From contig NC_092577.1 in NCBI RefSeq assembly GCF_037975245.1, positions 33,192,398-33,252,397 of the forward strand: a stretch of 60,000 nt of DNA. The letters are read 5' to 3'. Source of the stretch: Apostichopus japonicus (lineage: Eukaryota > Echinodermata > Holothuroidea > Aspidochirotida > Stichopodidae). The position numbers and the translations under genes are program-made. Positions 12,401-27,400 of this stretch are shown here, in pieces. Every line of letters begins with the position of its first letter. The stretch's first letter is position 1. Under the pieces are notes generated by a model that was not told the origin of the DNA, did not search any database, and worked only from the letters and a program-made list of their open reading frames with translations.

Positions 12401-15400
12401 CAATTATATTTAAAACAATATTAAAATAAACCCAGGAGATTAGTTTCCACCGAAATTTGAAAACAGATCGTAAAAAGTCTCGATTGCTAACCATTACACC
12501 ATGGGTCCTTCGACGTTATCACAAGATCGTTCGTTAGTGATAAATGCCTAAAAAAGGTAAAAGCATTTAAGAAAAGCAGAATTCACCGGACTTTTGAACT
12601 CGGATCTTGACCTCCATTATCTTCTTTCATCTGCATCTGCAGAATTCCAGTGCTAACCATTACATAGGTCATTTGAAAGTGTTAATAGTTTCGTTAATAG
12701 GAAATCATTGTGAACTATATATTATATATTATATGAGCTTAACTCATAAATTGCTGACTCGAATTAATTGAAAGCTGTAAATAACTTGGAACGCAGTAAC
12801 GTTTGGAAATAGTTATAAAGGCTTTTAAGATATATTTATGAGGGACGGACGTACTATAGGATGTCAAATATTTTGAAATAGTTGGCTTCTTTTTGTTATT
12901 TCTGTATTGCTACAGCGTTCATTACAAGATGAAGTTTCTCTTGTAAACAAGAAATCAACAACTCTGACTATTCTAGTGGCTTACACTGCTACGTTGTTGT
13001 ACATGGTATTGGCTCTTGGCGAGGACCATTCGTCGAAACTAATCACAGTGAGTTTGGCTTCCACTCAACTTGTTTTTCTTTTTGGTATGTAATGACGTCT
13101 GACAAGTGCCCCCGCCCCAAGCCCCCCCCCCCCCCCGCTGGCTACGCCGTTGAGTGCAACATATAAGTATGTAAAACCTGGTCACCGCATTAGTAAACTA
13201 CTCCGTATCGTTTATGTTGTTATGATTAACCTAAATTTAACTACTTTAATGATATGAGCGTTGTCAAACAATATTTTAATTTAGCTCTTTCTGTTTGACA
13301 TAACATTGAAGGATAGTTATTAACTTAATCCAAATTGCTAGCTGAATTTTTTAAAGTTCGATTTAAATTCATGAATACTTTTTAATAAACATGAAACAGT
13401 TATCTTCTTATTTCAAATAGTTAGTTCGTCAATGCTCTTTAAAAAGAAGTATTTCCATTATCCTGCTGTTCTACGTATTTTCATAATCCTGCTGTTCTAC
13501 GTACTTTCATTATCCTACCGTTCTACGCATTTTAGATCCTGCTATTGTACGTATTTTAATTATCCATGCTGTTCTACGTATTTTCATTATCTTGCCGTTC
13601 TACGTATTTTCATTATCCTGCTGATATACGTATTTTCATTATCCTACTGTTCTACGTATTTTAATTATCCATGCTGTTCTACGTATTTTCATTTCCCTGC
13701 TGTTCTACGTATTTTTATTATCCTGCTGATATACGTATTTTCATTATCCTACCGTTCTACGTATTTTCATTATCCTGCTGTTCTACGTATTTTCAGTATC
13801 CTGCTGATCTACGTATTTTTATTATCCTGCCGTTTTACGTATTTTCATTATCCTACCGTTCTACGTATTTTCATTATCCTACTGTTCTACGTATTTTCAT
13901 TATCCTACTGTTCTACTTTTTTTCATTTCCCTGCTGTTCTACGTATTTTCATTATCCTACCGTTTTACGTATTTTCATTATCCTACCGTTCTACGTATTT
14001 TCATTATCCTACTGTTCTACGTATTTTCAGTATCCTGCTGTTCTACGTATTTTCATTATCCTACTGTTCTACGTATTTTCATTATCCTACCGTTCTACGT
14101 ATTTTCATTATCCTACTGTTCTACGTATTTTCATTATCCTACCGTTCTACGTATTTTCATTATCCTACTGTTCTACGTATTTTCATTATCCTACCGTTCT
14201 ACGTATTTTCATTATCCTACCGTTCTACGTATTTTCATTATCCTACCGTTCTACGTATTTTCATTATCCTGCTGTTCTTCGTATTTTTACTATCCTGCTG
14301 TTCTACGTATTTTCATTATCCTGCTGTTCTTCGTATTTTTACTATCCTGCTGTTCTACGTATTTTCAGTATCCTGCTGATCTACGTATTTTTATTATCCT
14401 GCCGTTTTACGTATTTTCATGTTCCTGCTGTTCTACGTATTTTCATTATCCTACCGTTCTACGTATTTTCATTATCCCGCTGTTTTACGTATTTTCATTA
14501 TTCTGCTGTTCAACGTATTTTCATTATCCCTTTGTTCTACGTATATAAGTTACCCACCAGTATCGTGATTTCATTGACCGGGATTCTTCTAATATTGGCT
14601 TCCGTGATAAGTGCATTTGGACTTGCCGTGTCCTGTGATTACGTCATCTCACCAATAGCGATTCAGATTGTTCCATTCCTTGCGTTATCTGTTGGCGGTA
14701 GCAACATTTTTATCATCATGCAAAGATATCAGGTGACTATTTTGTAGTGAAATAAATGGAAAGGGATAATTTACTTATGACATGAAAAACAGGAAGTTCA
14801 ATACATAATAAACTTGCATTCTGCGGAATGATTTATATTATACAATTTCCTGTTTTCATTTGAGGCTTATATTTTTCCCACACCTGAACTTGAAGTAAAA
14901 CAAGCTTATGTGATGTTAAACATGCACATTGGATAACTTCGCACCCCACTCCACCCACCCCACTCCACCCACTCCACCCATTCCATCCCATTGATTCCCA
15001 CCCTTCCCCACTACAACCCTCCTAACAAGCACACAGGTGCTTGGCCTTGATTGCTCTATGATTGCGCTCGAACCTGTTCAATGGAAGAAAAAGCAGATGA
15101 GTCAGAATTTAATTCATTTTTTATTATTTCTCTCGCTCTCTTCTCTCTAGAAATTCTTTCCAATCAGGACCTCGGATTTTGACCATAAGGATCATTTGTC
15201 AAATGCACTAGGACTTACAGCGCCAGCTTTAACTGCGGCTACCTTTAGCGAAGCTTTGGCATTTTATTTGGGTAAGATATCTTTCGTAAGTGTGTGTGTG
15301 TGTGTGTTGGTTGGTTGGTTGGTTGGTTCGTATGTTTGTTTAGACGTTTGTCGATAAATATCGTATGTATGTGCTGCATGATTCCTGGTAGATACGGTAC

Positions 15401-18400
15401 TATTGACTTTGAACGAGTTTCATTTCATAGGATTGTGATGTTAATGTCTTTGAAGAGATCAACAACTCAGGTCGCAACGAGATTTGAACTTAGATCCAGA
15501 GAATAAGTTTATCAAGTGCTTACCAGTATGACGCCAGTTGTTCCTTATATTCGTCATATGTATATCTTATTTGTTGCCTCAATATGAACATTTTGTAAAA
15601 TAAGGTATGTACGAAACTTCCAAATATCTTCTTTTGTCATGTTTTATGTATTATTTATTGTATTTACCGATAATATAAAAATTATGACCGAACATTCCAT
15701 TCCACCACTCAACAAAGTGAAGGAGAGATAACAGACAAGACAACAGGGCATAAGGACACACAAAAAAACAATGTTCAAAGTTCAATAATAATAAACATCA
15801 ATGGTACTTTTAATATGCTGTAATGAAAATCTCGTGAGCGTCGATTTCATTGGATGGTCTCTTCTTGTATTTACAATACTAACATCCAACCTAACATTCA
15901 TTATGCGCTAACTGTGTGGGGCTTTACAAGTCAAATGACTTCAAAAATGGTTTCAGAATAGGGCTGCAAGGATTGTTACTGGCAATAATGATTTTATTTA
16001 TTTTAGAGGTATTCATCTAGTAAAGGAACTTCAATGGATGAATGTGAAACAAAATAGTGATTATTTTATGACTATTTTAATGTTTAAAATCCATTCATGG
16101 TATGGCTCCAGATTATATTTCTAATGATGTTACTATGTCGGTTGATATTCAGGATAGACTCACACGTTCTTTTAATGCAAATGATGTTCACGTGCATACC
16201 CTAAGCTAGGTTAGGATGTTTTGTAATCGCATTCGCATTTATGAATCCAACAGTTTGGAACAGTCTTCCTGAATATATCAAGGCATACAATACTCTTGAT
16301 ACTTTTAAATGTCATCTTAAGGGTTTACATGAGATCTTAATGTTTATATTTTTTCCTTTATTCATTCTTTGATGTTATTTAATTTTTTTTGTGTTATTGC
16401 TGTTTTTATTTTATATCTGTTCCTCTCTTTTTTCTTACGTGTTTCTTGTTTCACAGGGCCACTGTTTATAACAGCTACGCTGAATGTGGTACCCTGTATA
16501 AATATATTAAAATATATAAATAAATAATTAATTGAACTTTATATTCTCAAATATATACAGCTTCTATCATCACCGAAACACCTGCCATTAAGACGTTTGC
16601 AATATGTGCGGCGATCAGTGTGATGCTGAATTTCCTTTTCCAAATCACTGTTCTGATATCAGTTATTGAACTGTCGTATCGCTACCATGATGTAAGTAAA
16701 ACAAGATGAAAGAAATAACATTCACAATAACATTCACATAAAAACGACGGTCATAATGAACCTACATGGCAGAATTCCAAGGAGAAAACAACTTCATCAT
16801 AGGATACTAAACTGATACTTCACCAATGACGTCGAACACAAGGTCGGGCCCAGGAGAAGAATTTGTCACATCGGCGTCCTTCTTGAAGTATTCACCTTTC
16901 CTTTAGTCAACTTTATTATGAAACCAAGAAAACAACATTTTCTTTCCATATTTCCAGGGCCCTTAATTGACCTTGGGCACTGGGGCTATAACCATCTTAA
17001 CCTGCTCTTTTCGTCTTTAGTCCTGTAAATAAACCCAACTTAACATAACATGCCTCTTATTTTGTTCGAAAATTACTGATAAAAACCGAAAGACGATGTT
17101 TACGTTTCTTAACATTCGCTGTGATAATGCACTCTTTAAAAGTGTTATTTCACTTTTTGAAAGCATACGATGGCAAGCCACGAAAGTCTCCATGCACTCA
17201 TTTGAGTCGGCTCCGTGTGTAGCGTCCGTGTGATCTGCGGGTTGGTCATTGAGCATTTGCTCGACGTCCAATGAATGTGTCAATGCACTCCTTTGAATTG
17301 GCTCCGTGTGTAGCGTCCGTGTGATCTGCGGGTTGGTCATTAAGCATTTGCTCGACGTCCAATGAATGTGTCAATGCACTCCTCTGAGTTGGCTCCGTGT
17401 GTAGTATCGGTGTGGTCTGCGGGTTGGTCATTCAGCATTTGCTCGACGTCCATTTGTCTGACATCATAACTTTTATGTGGGTATGCGTTCCTCATATAAC
17501 GATAGGTTGTCTTTAACTTAATCAATAACGGACATGTAGAGACGTGATCCGGTGAGATAAACCAAATGAACTTAGTCGACGATTAGATTCGATTATTCAT
17601 TCTTTCAAAAAGGGTTCTAAAAGCCGAATAAGTGTACCACTGATATTTTAATACAAATCCATGGTTCTGGAAAAAATGATAGAAATTTAACATCATATGA
17701 TACTCAGTTACTCAGAGTCATCGGCTCCCACATGCTTCTTAAAAGTGCATATACCATTATATACCACCGTTATTTGCGGAAGTGCGGTCTATACATTGTC
17801 GATTGTATGGCAGATATGTATCATACAATGAGGCAAACTGTAAACGAGGAATGCAAGGCACAAAACTAACTTTGATATATTATAGCCGTTAAAAAGCAAT
17901 GGCTATCAATCTAGGTGAAATTTCCATAACACATTTAGTTTATTGAAAAGTGACACTTTAAACAGCTGATGTTTAGCAGTAAAAGTGACTGAACTATGTA
18001 GTCTAATACACAGACTTTTAAGTCAGTTCCTCCGATGCATAACTCGATAGAAAGGCACATGACTATAATGGCCTCAAACGACATGTTTACAAGACTATAG
18101 TGCATTTTTTTCAAGGGAAAATTGTGTTGAAGTGCCATCCATTGTTGTCCTGTTGTTAAAATGAAGTTCAAAGAACATGTCTTGGTAGAGTTATTAAAAT
18201 TAATAACAATGGATTAACATTAACATTTAGGCCTACACTGAGGAGATGACGTCATCATCAGTTAAGCCGTCAAGGAGTAGCTTATATAAAAGTGAATGAT
18301 CTTGAAAACCAGAATAGAAACACTACTAACATATATTTTGTTTATTTTCTCTTGGACTATAACACCTAAAAAGTCATCTGTTAAATTTATTTGTGTTTAT

Positions 18401-21400
18401 CTCTTCAAGCAACTCTGCAAGTTGCTTCACTGTCTTGCGAAAAAACTTGATGATGCGATGACTGACGAAGAGCCAGCAGAAAAGGAATCTGGGAAATTGT
18501 ATCAAGTAATGTTCAAATACTATGTACCAATCATTACTAGTCCAGCAACAAGATATCTAGTGGTAAGAATTTTTTCGATTGAATTGAACCTGATCTATAC
18601 TATTAGATGTGGAATTTATAATTGCTATTCTTACGAAGTGAATAGATCACAACTATTGTTGTAAATGTAATTCCGAATCCTAAGCAATCTGATATGTGAC
18701 CAAGTGCAGATCCAGGGTAGGCGTTGTAAGGGGTGTACACCCCACAAAAAATTAAAAGTAGTTATTATTAAAATCTTGCGGGAATACCTAATTAATGACA
18801 TGATTTATAGCCTAAATATACCCGCAAAATATACCATTTCGAGGGTACAATTTAATTTGTTTTGAAGCCAACCAATGCATATAACTGGGGTACAGACCTT
18901 AAGGTCACATCCTCTCCCTTTTCATCCTGGATTCCTCTTGTGATCCCCATTGCTTTCTTTGGAGGACAAAAGGTGAGATTTTCATCTCTCCTTCTGGATC
19001 AGTTTTGTGGCGTTATTAAACTCTGATTTCCTACGAAAACCAAATAATATTCTGCACGATGAGCTACATAGGTATAGACAAAGGCAACTCAAAACTCACA
19101 AACACAAATCCATTGCAGTAATAAGACTGTGTGATGATGTCATTTAAGACTGGAACTGTATTTTCTACCTTTTCTTAAATTTGTCACGCAGGTTTTGGGA
19201 TGTGCTATTTTCACGTATATCAGCCTGACTTTAATAACCCAGTTAGAAGTGGGTCTTGACGGCCGAAACACTGTACCAGAGGTAAAGTAATCATTCATTA
19301 TTTTTTTTTTTCATTTTAGTTATAGGATTCGAGCCCTACCTCGTTTGAATTAGGTTGTGGCTAATACTGTGACAATACTGTGCATTAAAGATTGATAGCA
19401 CAAAATCTTTTTAGTGAAAAGAGCCAATAATAAAAACATATGAATACTGCAGTGTAGCCTATAAGAATTTAACCTGTAAACTGAAGATTTGTTACAGCAT
19501 CGCATGTTAAACGGTACATTTCACATAATCGAGGTACCAGTTGATCTGTTTTCTGCGTTTGTGCATCACGTAGTGAAGACGATTAAAGGATTTTGTGGGA
19601 ATCACTTGTATCGTATGTATGATACATGGAAATGTAGCCACAATGAGACTTAAAGGCATTGAAGACTCACCCCAAACCGCGTGCCGTGCTCTGAAAAGGA
19701 TACCTTTCCGTTGCTTGCAAGTGAAGTTTTCTTCTTGTCGCTTCAAAATGCAGACATTAATGAAACGTGATACCTTGTTATCTTTTATCTAGACATGAGA
19801 TGTCCATCGCTGCTATATACACTGTGTTGTGGGTATTGACCGTAGCTGTATGTATTGACTGTACACTAGTGTCTAATCACCGACGGTAGCAAGCTGTATG
19901 TGTATTTTCTGGGATCGATGGTGGTGTCTAACACTTCTGTTACACCTCATTCGAAACTAGGTCAGATCACCGGCATGAGACGTTTCTTTGTGCGCGAGTC
20001 TTCACACCCTTTAAAGAGCATTCGACAAGGATACATTTAAAATAACATAACAATTTTTGGTATGACAATAAGAAACGACACTATCAAGTAAACTGTAAAA
20101 AATGTTACCATTGACCAACCAAGGTGTCGTTTCCTTTTCTTTTTTGGGTCAATAAGTCCGTAGATCAAACCCCTTTTGTCTACTAAGGAGCAACTTGAAA
20201 TAGTGACATTATCTTCCTTAAACATTGTGGGAAAACATAAGCCTTCTACGTGGATTACACGTTACATACCATTCTATACTGCTATGCCCTGGTATATTCT
20301 GATCAAAGGAGTACTTTACTAACAGACTGTTGACTTAAAATTAATACATAAAACCTTTATATTTTTTAATCACATAAAAGACTTCCTACTTGCATCAATA
20401 TTTGGATGACGTCGATGAGTACTCTAAACTAGGTACTCCAGTCTACTTCGTCGTAAAGTCGGGATACAACTATTCCACAGTAGAAGGACAAGATAAAATC
20501 TGTAGTGAGCACGAGTGCCAACTCAATTCACTGACGGCGCAAATTAAGAATGCTACATTCAATTCAGACAGGTAAACATTGTTTTCTTTTTTTTATAAGA
20601 TCAGTGGCGGACTGGCCACACGGGTATTTGGGCAATGCCCGGTGGACCGGTGGGCTGGGTAGCCTAGTAAATATTACAGCCCATTTTCACAGTATATAGA
20701 GAATACAGACGGGCTGTGTAGGAATATATTTTTAACTGTGGGAAGCAGCTCATGAAATCACCATGTTAGTTAGTCTGTTAGTTCGTAACAAAAGAACGCG
20801 CTAATGGCAACTCGTCCGTGCTAATGGATTTTGTTTAGGTTGTTTTCAAGCATTGTGTCACAAAATGCTTGAAAAACTAAATAAAATCCAGTCTAAAACT
20901 TATATTTTTGGCTATTTTTTTTACGGTTTTAACTTTACTCAGTTTAATCAAGTGTTACTTCTGGAAAATTATTTTTGGGTCTTTTTAAAGGATTATTGTA
21001 ACCTACAAAATTAAGAAATATAGCACCATTTTGCATCTAGGCATTCCTTAACTTCAATAAATCTAAATGAGGAGACTCCTCCCCCAGGACGGCGATCACT
21101 ATGTAAGTATAATATATCAATGAATAATGGCCCGGTCTAGGTGGAAAATGCCCAGGCCGGATTTAAGACCCAGTCCGCCCCTGTATAAGATGGTCAACTA
21201 ATGACCTGAGAAAGACGGGGTATAGGGGTGTAGGACTACAGCCCGTGACCCGGGGTCAATTAGGCAAAAATGGGATAAAGAGTAGTATATACACTCATTT
21301 TCAACAAAAAAATCTTCATGGACGCATGGCTATACCATGAATTTGAAAGACTTAAAAAAGGGGGGTTCGGTGACATGCTATTGTCCTAGGGACCCCCGAT

Positions 21401-24400
21401 TTCAAATATCCGTTTGATTCAAAAGAGAAATTATATATAATTGTCCAGATTGTTTAACAAGGATCAAATAGACAATGGACTTGGAATTAAAGTAATACCG
21501 AACAGAGGAATGTTATAAAGACGGAAGAGAAATAATGCAGAGCGAATCGAAGTTTCCACCATTTTCCATTGTGTTTATGTCATTAGTTACTATGTGATTA
21601 AATATAAATATAACAATTTATTTCCGGGTAGCGAACCATTTGTTTCATAAAACAACAATTATTAATTTTCACATTTTCGAGCAATAATCGGTATGTTTAG
21701 TCAAACTACTGATACTTTTTGACGACATATAAGAACTTGCTGCTTTCGCTTTGTAAGTAATACATGCCATATTCTGATTCAAAACTGACTGAGACTATTA
21801 CTATGTTTTAAATGTCTTTTCAGCACCAAAATCGCTCAAAGTGCTACGTCATGGTTAGATGACTACCTCACTTGGACTGATGCGAAAGGTGATCCGATGT
21901 TCTGTCGTATTTATGACACCAGTAGTAACTCATTTTGTTCGGTAGCGGGTAAATGTAACCTGGTCTCGAAAGATTAAGCTTAGCCTGATTGTTAAACGCT
22001 GGCGTAGATCTGTATAATTTCTATCCTTATCCTTAATTCTTTACAAAGTATCGTTGTTTTTTATTTTATTTTTAAAGTTTTAACAAATTAAAGTATATTA
22101 GCATGACCAAGCTTACCTCTCCTACATTCTCCTCATACCTGTCTCTTTATTTCTCACATGTATACCTACCCCACATTTATTCAAATAAAATAATACATCT
22201 ACAAAAAAAAATAGACTAAGGTATCTTCATTTAAAGTATAACATAAGTATCAAAAGATAAATTTAAGCAACTTCCCCTACCCATATAAACAAAAATAATA
22301 CAAAGTATGCTATAAATTGATTTTTTTGTGTGTGTGTGCACCTCTCTCCATAAGGAACGAATAAAACCTGTGTCAGCAGCAAGAACAAATTGTTTCCCAC
22401 AGGCCAAGACATGTCCAACTTCCTAAAGCAGTTTTTAGCTGAACCACCGACAGCTGAATGTCCTACAGGGTATGTTTGTACGTGACTATTTAGATTGAAT
22501 CTAGATCACAAAAGCGTAGAGTGAAATGTCGCTCTCTGATGAGACCGAAATCAATATCAATTCATGATGTCCATATGCGTATGAGGCGGGGGGGGGGGCT
22601 GGGGTGGGGGGGGGGGGGCTGCAGCCCCCAATCAAAAATGTTTGTGAAAATTCGGGCAATATGCTGAGAATTTTTTGGGCACCTATACTGAAAGAAAAAT
22701 AATTTCCAATGATTTTCTTCAATGGTTAAACTTATTATTATTATTATCATGATTAATGTAACGACTTCCCCAATAATTATAACCAATATGGCAGGGTAAT
22801 AACACGGCAAATGATTGTATGTAATTGGCATGCGATGTCATAACCGATGCATGCCTATATGATATGCAAATTAACATGTTGAACGCGGAGCGCGCGAACA
22901 ATTTTGGTTATATTATTCGGGCAAGTCGTTACAGCCCCCCCCCCCCCCCACAAATCAAATTGGGCTCATACGCCTATGATGATGTCAACTAATGTGAGGC
23001 TGCCTATTTATTATTCATCTGAGAGTTCAATTTTCAAGTTGATGTAAACTCTTTGAATGGACTATTAAGTGAAGAAGAGTTGCTAAAGTGTTCTAACAAG
23101 CTCACATAAATTTCAAACATCTATCAAGAAAACATGTAGAAACAAAAGAAAGGAATGAAACTGTCGTTTAAATACTTACAAATACTGAACTCTTCTTCAT
23201 TACAGCGGTAAATTACTGGCCGATTCAGTACAAATTAATCGAGCAGGTTCCATTGGAGGTTAGTAAATATCAATAATGAACATTTTATTTTAGCTGAGAT
23301 AGAACTTTCCATTTTATCAAACATGAAGAATATGGAGTTCATCAGAACACATGCATCAATCTGAATTTTCTTTGAACATTTTGTGTACTAATTTGAAACT
23401 TTAAAGTTACAAACCAAATTTGCGGACATTACGAAACGTTTATATGGACAGCTTATTAGTTTCATCATATTGTAAGACATAGATTGAACTTCAAGATGAA
23501 AAGATAACTGTTAAGCTTTTTTAGAATGTAAACTTGTACAAATTGTAGATTGGTCAATAAGGGAAAAACATGATTAAAACACTTTTAGATTTTTTTCAGA
23601 ACATGTAACATGGTAGCAAGCTAACATATATCTAACATCATTTTCCCCTATAAAGCGACCTACTTTGCCACGTACCAAACAACCTTGGTAACTTCCAAAG
23701 ACTATCTCATGGCGTATGACAAAGCTAATCAGCTAGCAGGAAATATTGAAGAAGTCTTGAATGAAAATATCCAATCGGCCTTAAAAACATACGAGGTTTT
23801 CGCATACAGGTAAACTAAAAAAAAAACAGATGATATTGTCAACATTTAGGTTAAATCTTGAACTTGACCAAGAAAATATCATTCTTCCTTTTTCTTTTCT
23901 TAACAAAGAGAAATATAAGCATGTGAACCATCTACAACTTACAGAAAGGTCTTGTAGAGAATGGTTATCGTCCAGTCATTAGTATCGCTATCCTTCACTC
24001 CCCATTCTTCACCCCACCACCGTCTAATGCAGGGTTTCCCTAACCTTATCCCCCCACGAACCCCCTATGGATGCCAGAGTTGTCCACGAACCCCCAACTT
24101 TTCGAGACACGATCTGAGTCATTATTATACTATAATACACATAACAGTGCTTCGTAAAAGTTTAAGTTCATAGTCTAATATTGTAGAGTTTGTCGATAGG
24201 TACGACTTTTGTACATTACTAATTATATGATATATCAGATTTTTGTTCAACAAAAAGTACTCTAGTTTTGACTTTCAGAAACGTCTCATGAACCCCGTGG
24301 GATGGACCCTGGGAACCCCTGATCTAATGTTTGTGCATATCATCGCTACTCCGTGTTACCTGTATATATTCCCTATATCTATAACTTCATATCACAAGGT

Positions 24401-27400
24401 TAACTTTCTTAGGTGATGCGTCTTGAAAAAAAGTAAAAAATTGTAAGTCAAAAAATGTGTACCTTAACAGAAGCAAACATATTCCTCTCTTTCGGTTTCT
24501 TTTTTCCCCTCAGTAACTTCCATGTGTTCTATGCACAGTTCCAAAACGTGGTCATCGTTACTATGAAGAGCCTAGCCGTGACTCTTATCGTGATGTTCCT
24601 TGTAAAGGGTATTCTGCTTGGACTGAGTTTGTTGGTGGCTCCTCTTATCACAGCGGCTTTGGCTCTCTTCACTATCAATCTGCTTGGTTTACTGTCTCTT
24701 CTCGGCATCGCCTTTTCAGACGTAGTCCTAGTGAATGTGATTATTGTAAGTAACCATATCACGTCACGTCTCTTGATAGACTTTTTCAATAAAGAGTATA
24801 ATCTCTATTCCCAAACAGTCTCGAGAAAAAAAATTATAAACCAATTAAGGTTTGATCAAGGTTTTCTTTTCCTTTTGTTGCCAAATTATGATTATCACTG
24901 ATACATTCTATCATCTTAAATTGTTGCTCATTTTTCGTGACATGCAGCCCGCTTTAACTTCCAGAAAAGGATAATATACCAAATTGGCAATTGATATCAT
25001 TGTCGTTGCCATTGATTCAGAAAGATTCATGGACAGGCAAATCAAAGAAAACCGAAGAATATTTCTGGGTACTTATACCATCAAGTTTCCGTGTCGCAAA
25101 TATGTAGTGTACAGTGTCTATGGCTGGTAACAGTACACTATGAAAGCCAATTCGGACACTGAAGAAAAGGAAATGAATATATAAGAACATTTCTGGTGAA
25201 AAACTTTGTACGCACGCGCATAGTCACAAGTATGACGAACTATACTGGACTTTCCATTCGAGTGAGCTAGTCACCTTGTAAGTGCGTTAACAACTTTACG
25301 TTACATCAACTTGGCCCGAAATAATGACGACTAGAGGCATGCACATATTACAACAAAGTACAAAGCTATAGTTAAAGTAATCCGACAAGGCATCCACTAT
25401 TCCGTTTATCATTTTAATCCACCACAAACATGTTAATCCACCAGACACTCGTTTGCGAACCAAAATAGGAATTCAGTAAAATCTCATCAGGAAGTTCCCC
25501 TGTGTCATCATGATGAATATAGAAAGTTTCAAACTCTTCTACATCTTGTCACTTCCGGTGATGATGATGCACATGAAGAAGAGTGAGATTCATATTTATG
25601 CAAATGAGCTCTTGATTTGTATTTTCTTTTCCATCAAAAAGAGTGTTGGTGTCGCTGGTGAAATATTTACTCACATAGCAGACTCTTATTCATCCTATGC
25701 GGGTAACGAAGAAACGACAAAATCAAAGCAAATTAGAGATACAGTCTCCAACACGGGCAGTTCGGTAAGTATGGACCGGAGATTTGAAGGGGTTTATTGG
25801 CAGAAATGATCGTTCCTTACATAAGGGAACTTGGGTTCAACTCCAGGGGGTAGGTGCCGGGGGGGGGTGGGGGCACGTTCCCCCACATTTTTCCAAAATA
25901 GCAAATGTGCCGTACTTGCATATAAAATATGACCTTTTGATGAAGAACTGTCTTTTGTTTGGATATCTTAAGCCTTTGTTATTGTTAACATTTTATTTTA
26001 ATTATTCACGTGCACCATAATAGTATTGATAGCATACTAACCCATCATATATATTTAAGTGGTATGACTGGTGTGTATCGGTTTATAGCATAACGAGTAG
26101 TGGTTGTGGAATGAGAAAGTGCCCTTCTGATGTTGCGCCCCGCCCCCACTTTTTGGAAGCTTCCTACCCCCCCCCCCTCCCTGTTCAACTCCACGGAAAA
26201 CGGGACGGCAAAAGAACATGTTTCTCACCTTCGTCAGTCGTCCAGTCGGGTATTTTGTTTTATCATTCAAGGAAGCCAGCTACCGCGTTGAACAAAACGA
26301 CTGCATTTTCTTTAATCTCGTACTATATACTAGTTTAAGTGTGCACCTTTTTAGTGGATTTTAATTTTCGACTCATCATTCAAACATTGGCTGTTTTTGT
26401 CTGTCAAAATTTATTTGTTTGCATTTCATATTTACAGCTTCTGGCAGGCAGTCTCATCCCTAAGTTACTGACATTTTGCAGTCTAGCTTTACTGAAGAGT
26501 CAGTTAGTGCAGACGTACTTTTTCCAGATCTACCTTGGTCTACTCGGACTCGCTGTGGTCTACAGTCTTCTGTTTGTGCCTGTACTGTTGAGTTTCGTCG
26601 GTATGTATGTAAAATTAGCACAGTCACTCTGTCTCCTCCTTAGTAGTTCGTTTACTCTCTTGCTTACGACGAATTGACATATGTGTCTATTCATGCTTTC
26701 AATTAAGGAGTGCTAGCTCAGTGGTTAACGCCGGTGCCTTCCAATCATAATGTCCCCAGTTTGAGTCACTCCAAGATTAATGTATGTCGTCCAGTTACAG
26801 AGTTGTTGACAATTGACAATTCATAATCACGGACGTTAAATATGAATGTAAGAGACTGACTTCGGTCAGCTTGCGGCTTTGATAAGCCAATGAGGCTTCT
26901 TCGCGAGTTCCTGCTTGCAGCAGGATCTAAAATACAAACATACAATACATACATTATTAACATGTCGAAAATCGTCTCTTGCAACCTTTATCTCTCTTAA
27001 ATTAATTCTAACACCTCCCTTCTCCCATCCAGCTCTCGCTAAATCTCTGTCCCTCTGTCTCTTTCTTCATCTGTTTCAACAACTTCTACCCAACCCCATC
27101 CTCTCATATTCCCAGAACTGATAATTAGTAAGGTAAAGGTCCTCGTGCACGGAACATCCGCCGTAGCATAAATTTAATTTGTAAATAACATCAAACACAC
27201 ACACACATTGTGATCGATGGTCTCTTTACTTTTGTATCATCACTAGGCCCTCTTCTCCAACCAACGCCAACTGAGATTCGTCTGCTGGCCCTCACAAACT
27301 ACTCTGGTACAACTGGTGCATCTGATACGTCTGAGATAACTCCTCTACAGCCTTCTGCTGGACAATCGGCCCCATCTGCGCCATCAGCATCCAATCAATA

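Noticed and set aside
13432-14747. Two long plus-strand frames (315 and 358 codons) encoding a Tyr/Phe/Ile-rich repeat protein
   Set aside because: They are translations of the 26-bp minisatellite. The period of 26 bases gives a 26-codon repeat in every frame, and the region is an intron between well-supported exons.
18708-18970. Possible MITE beginning at GCAGATCCAGGG
   Set aside because: No matching right end or target duplication could be located.
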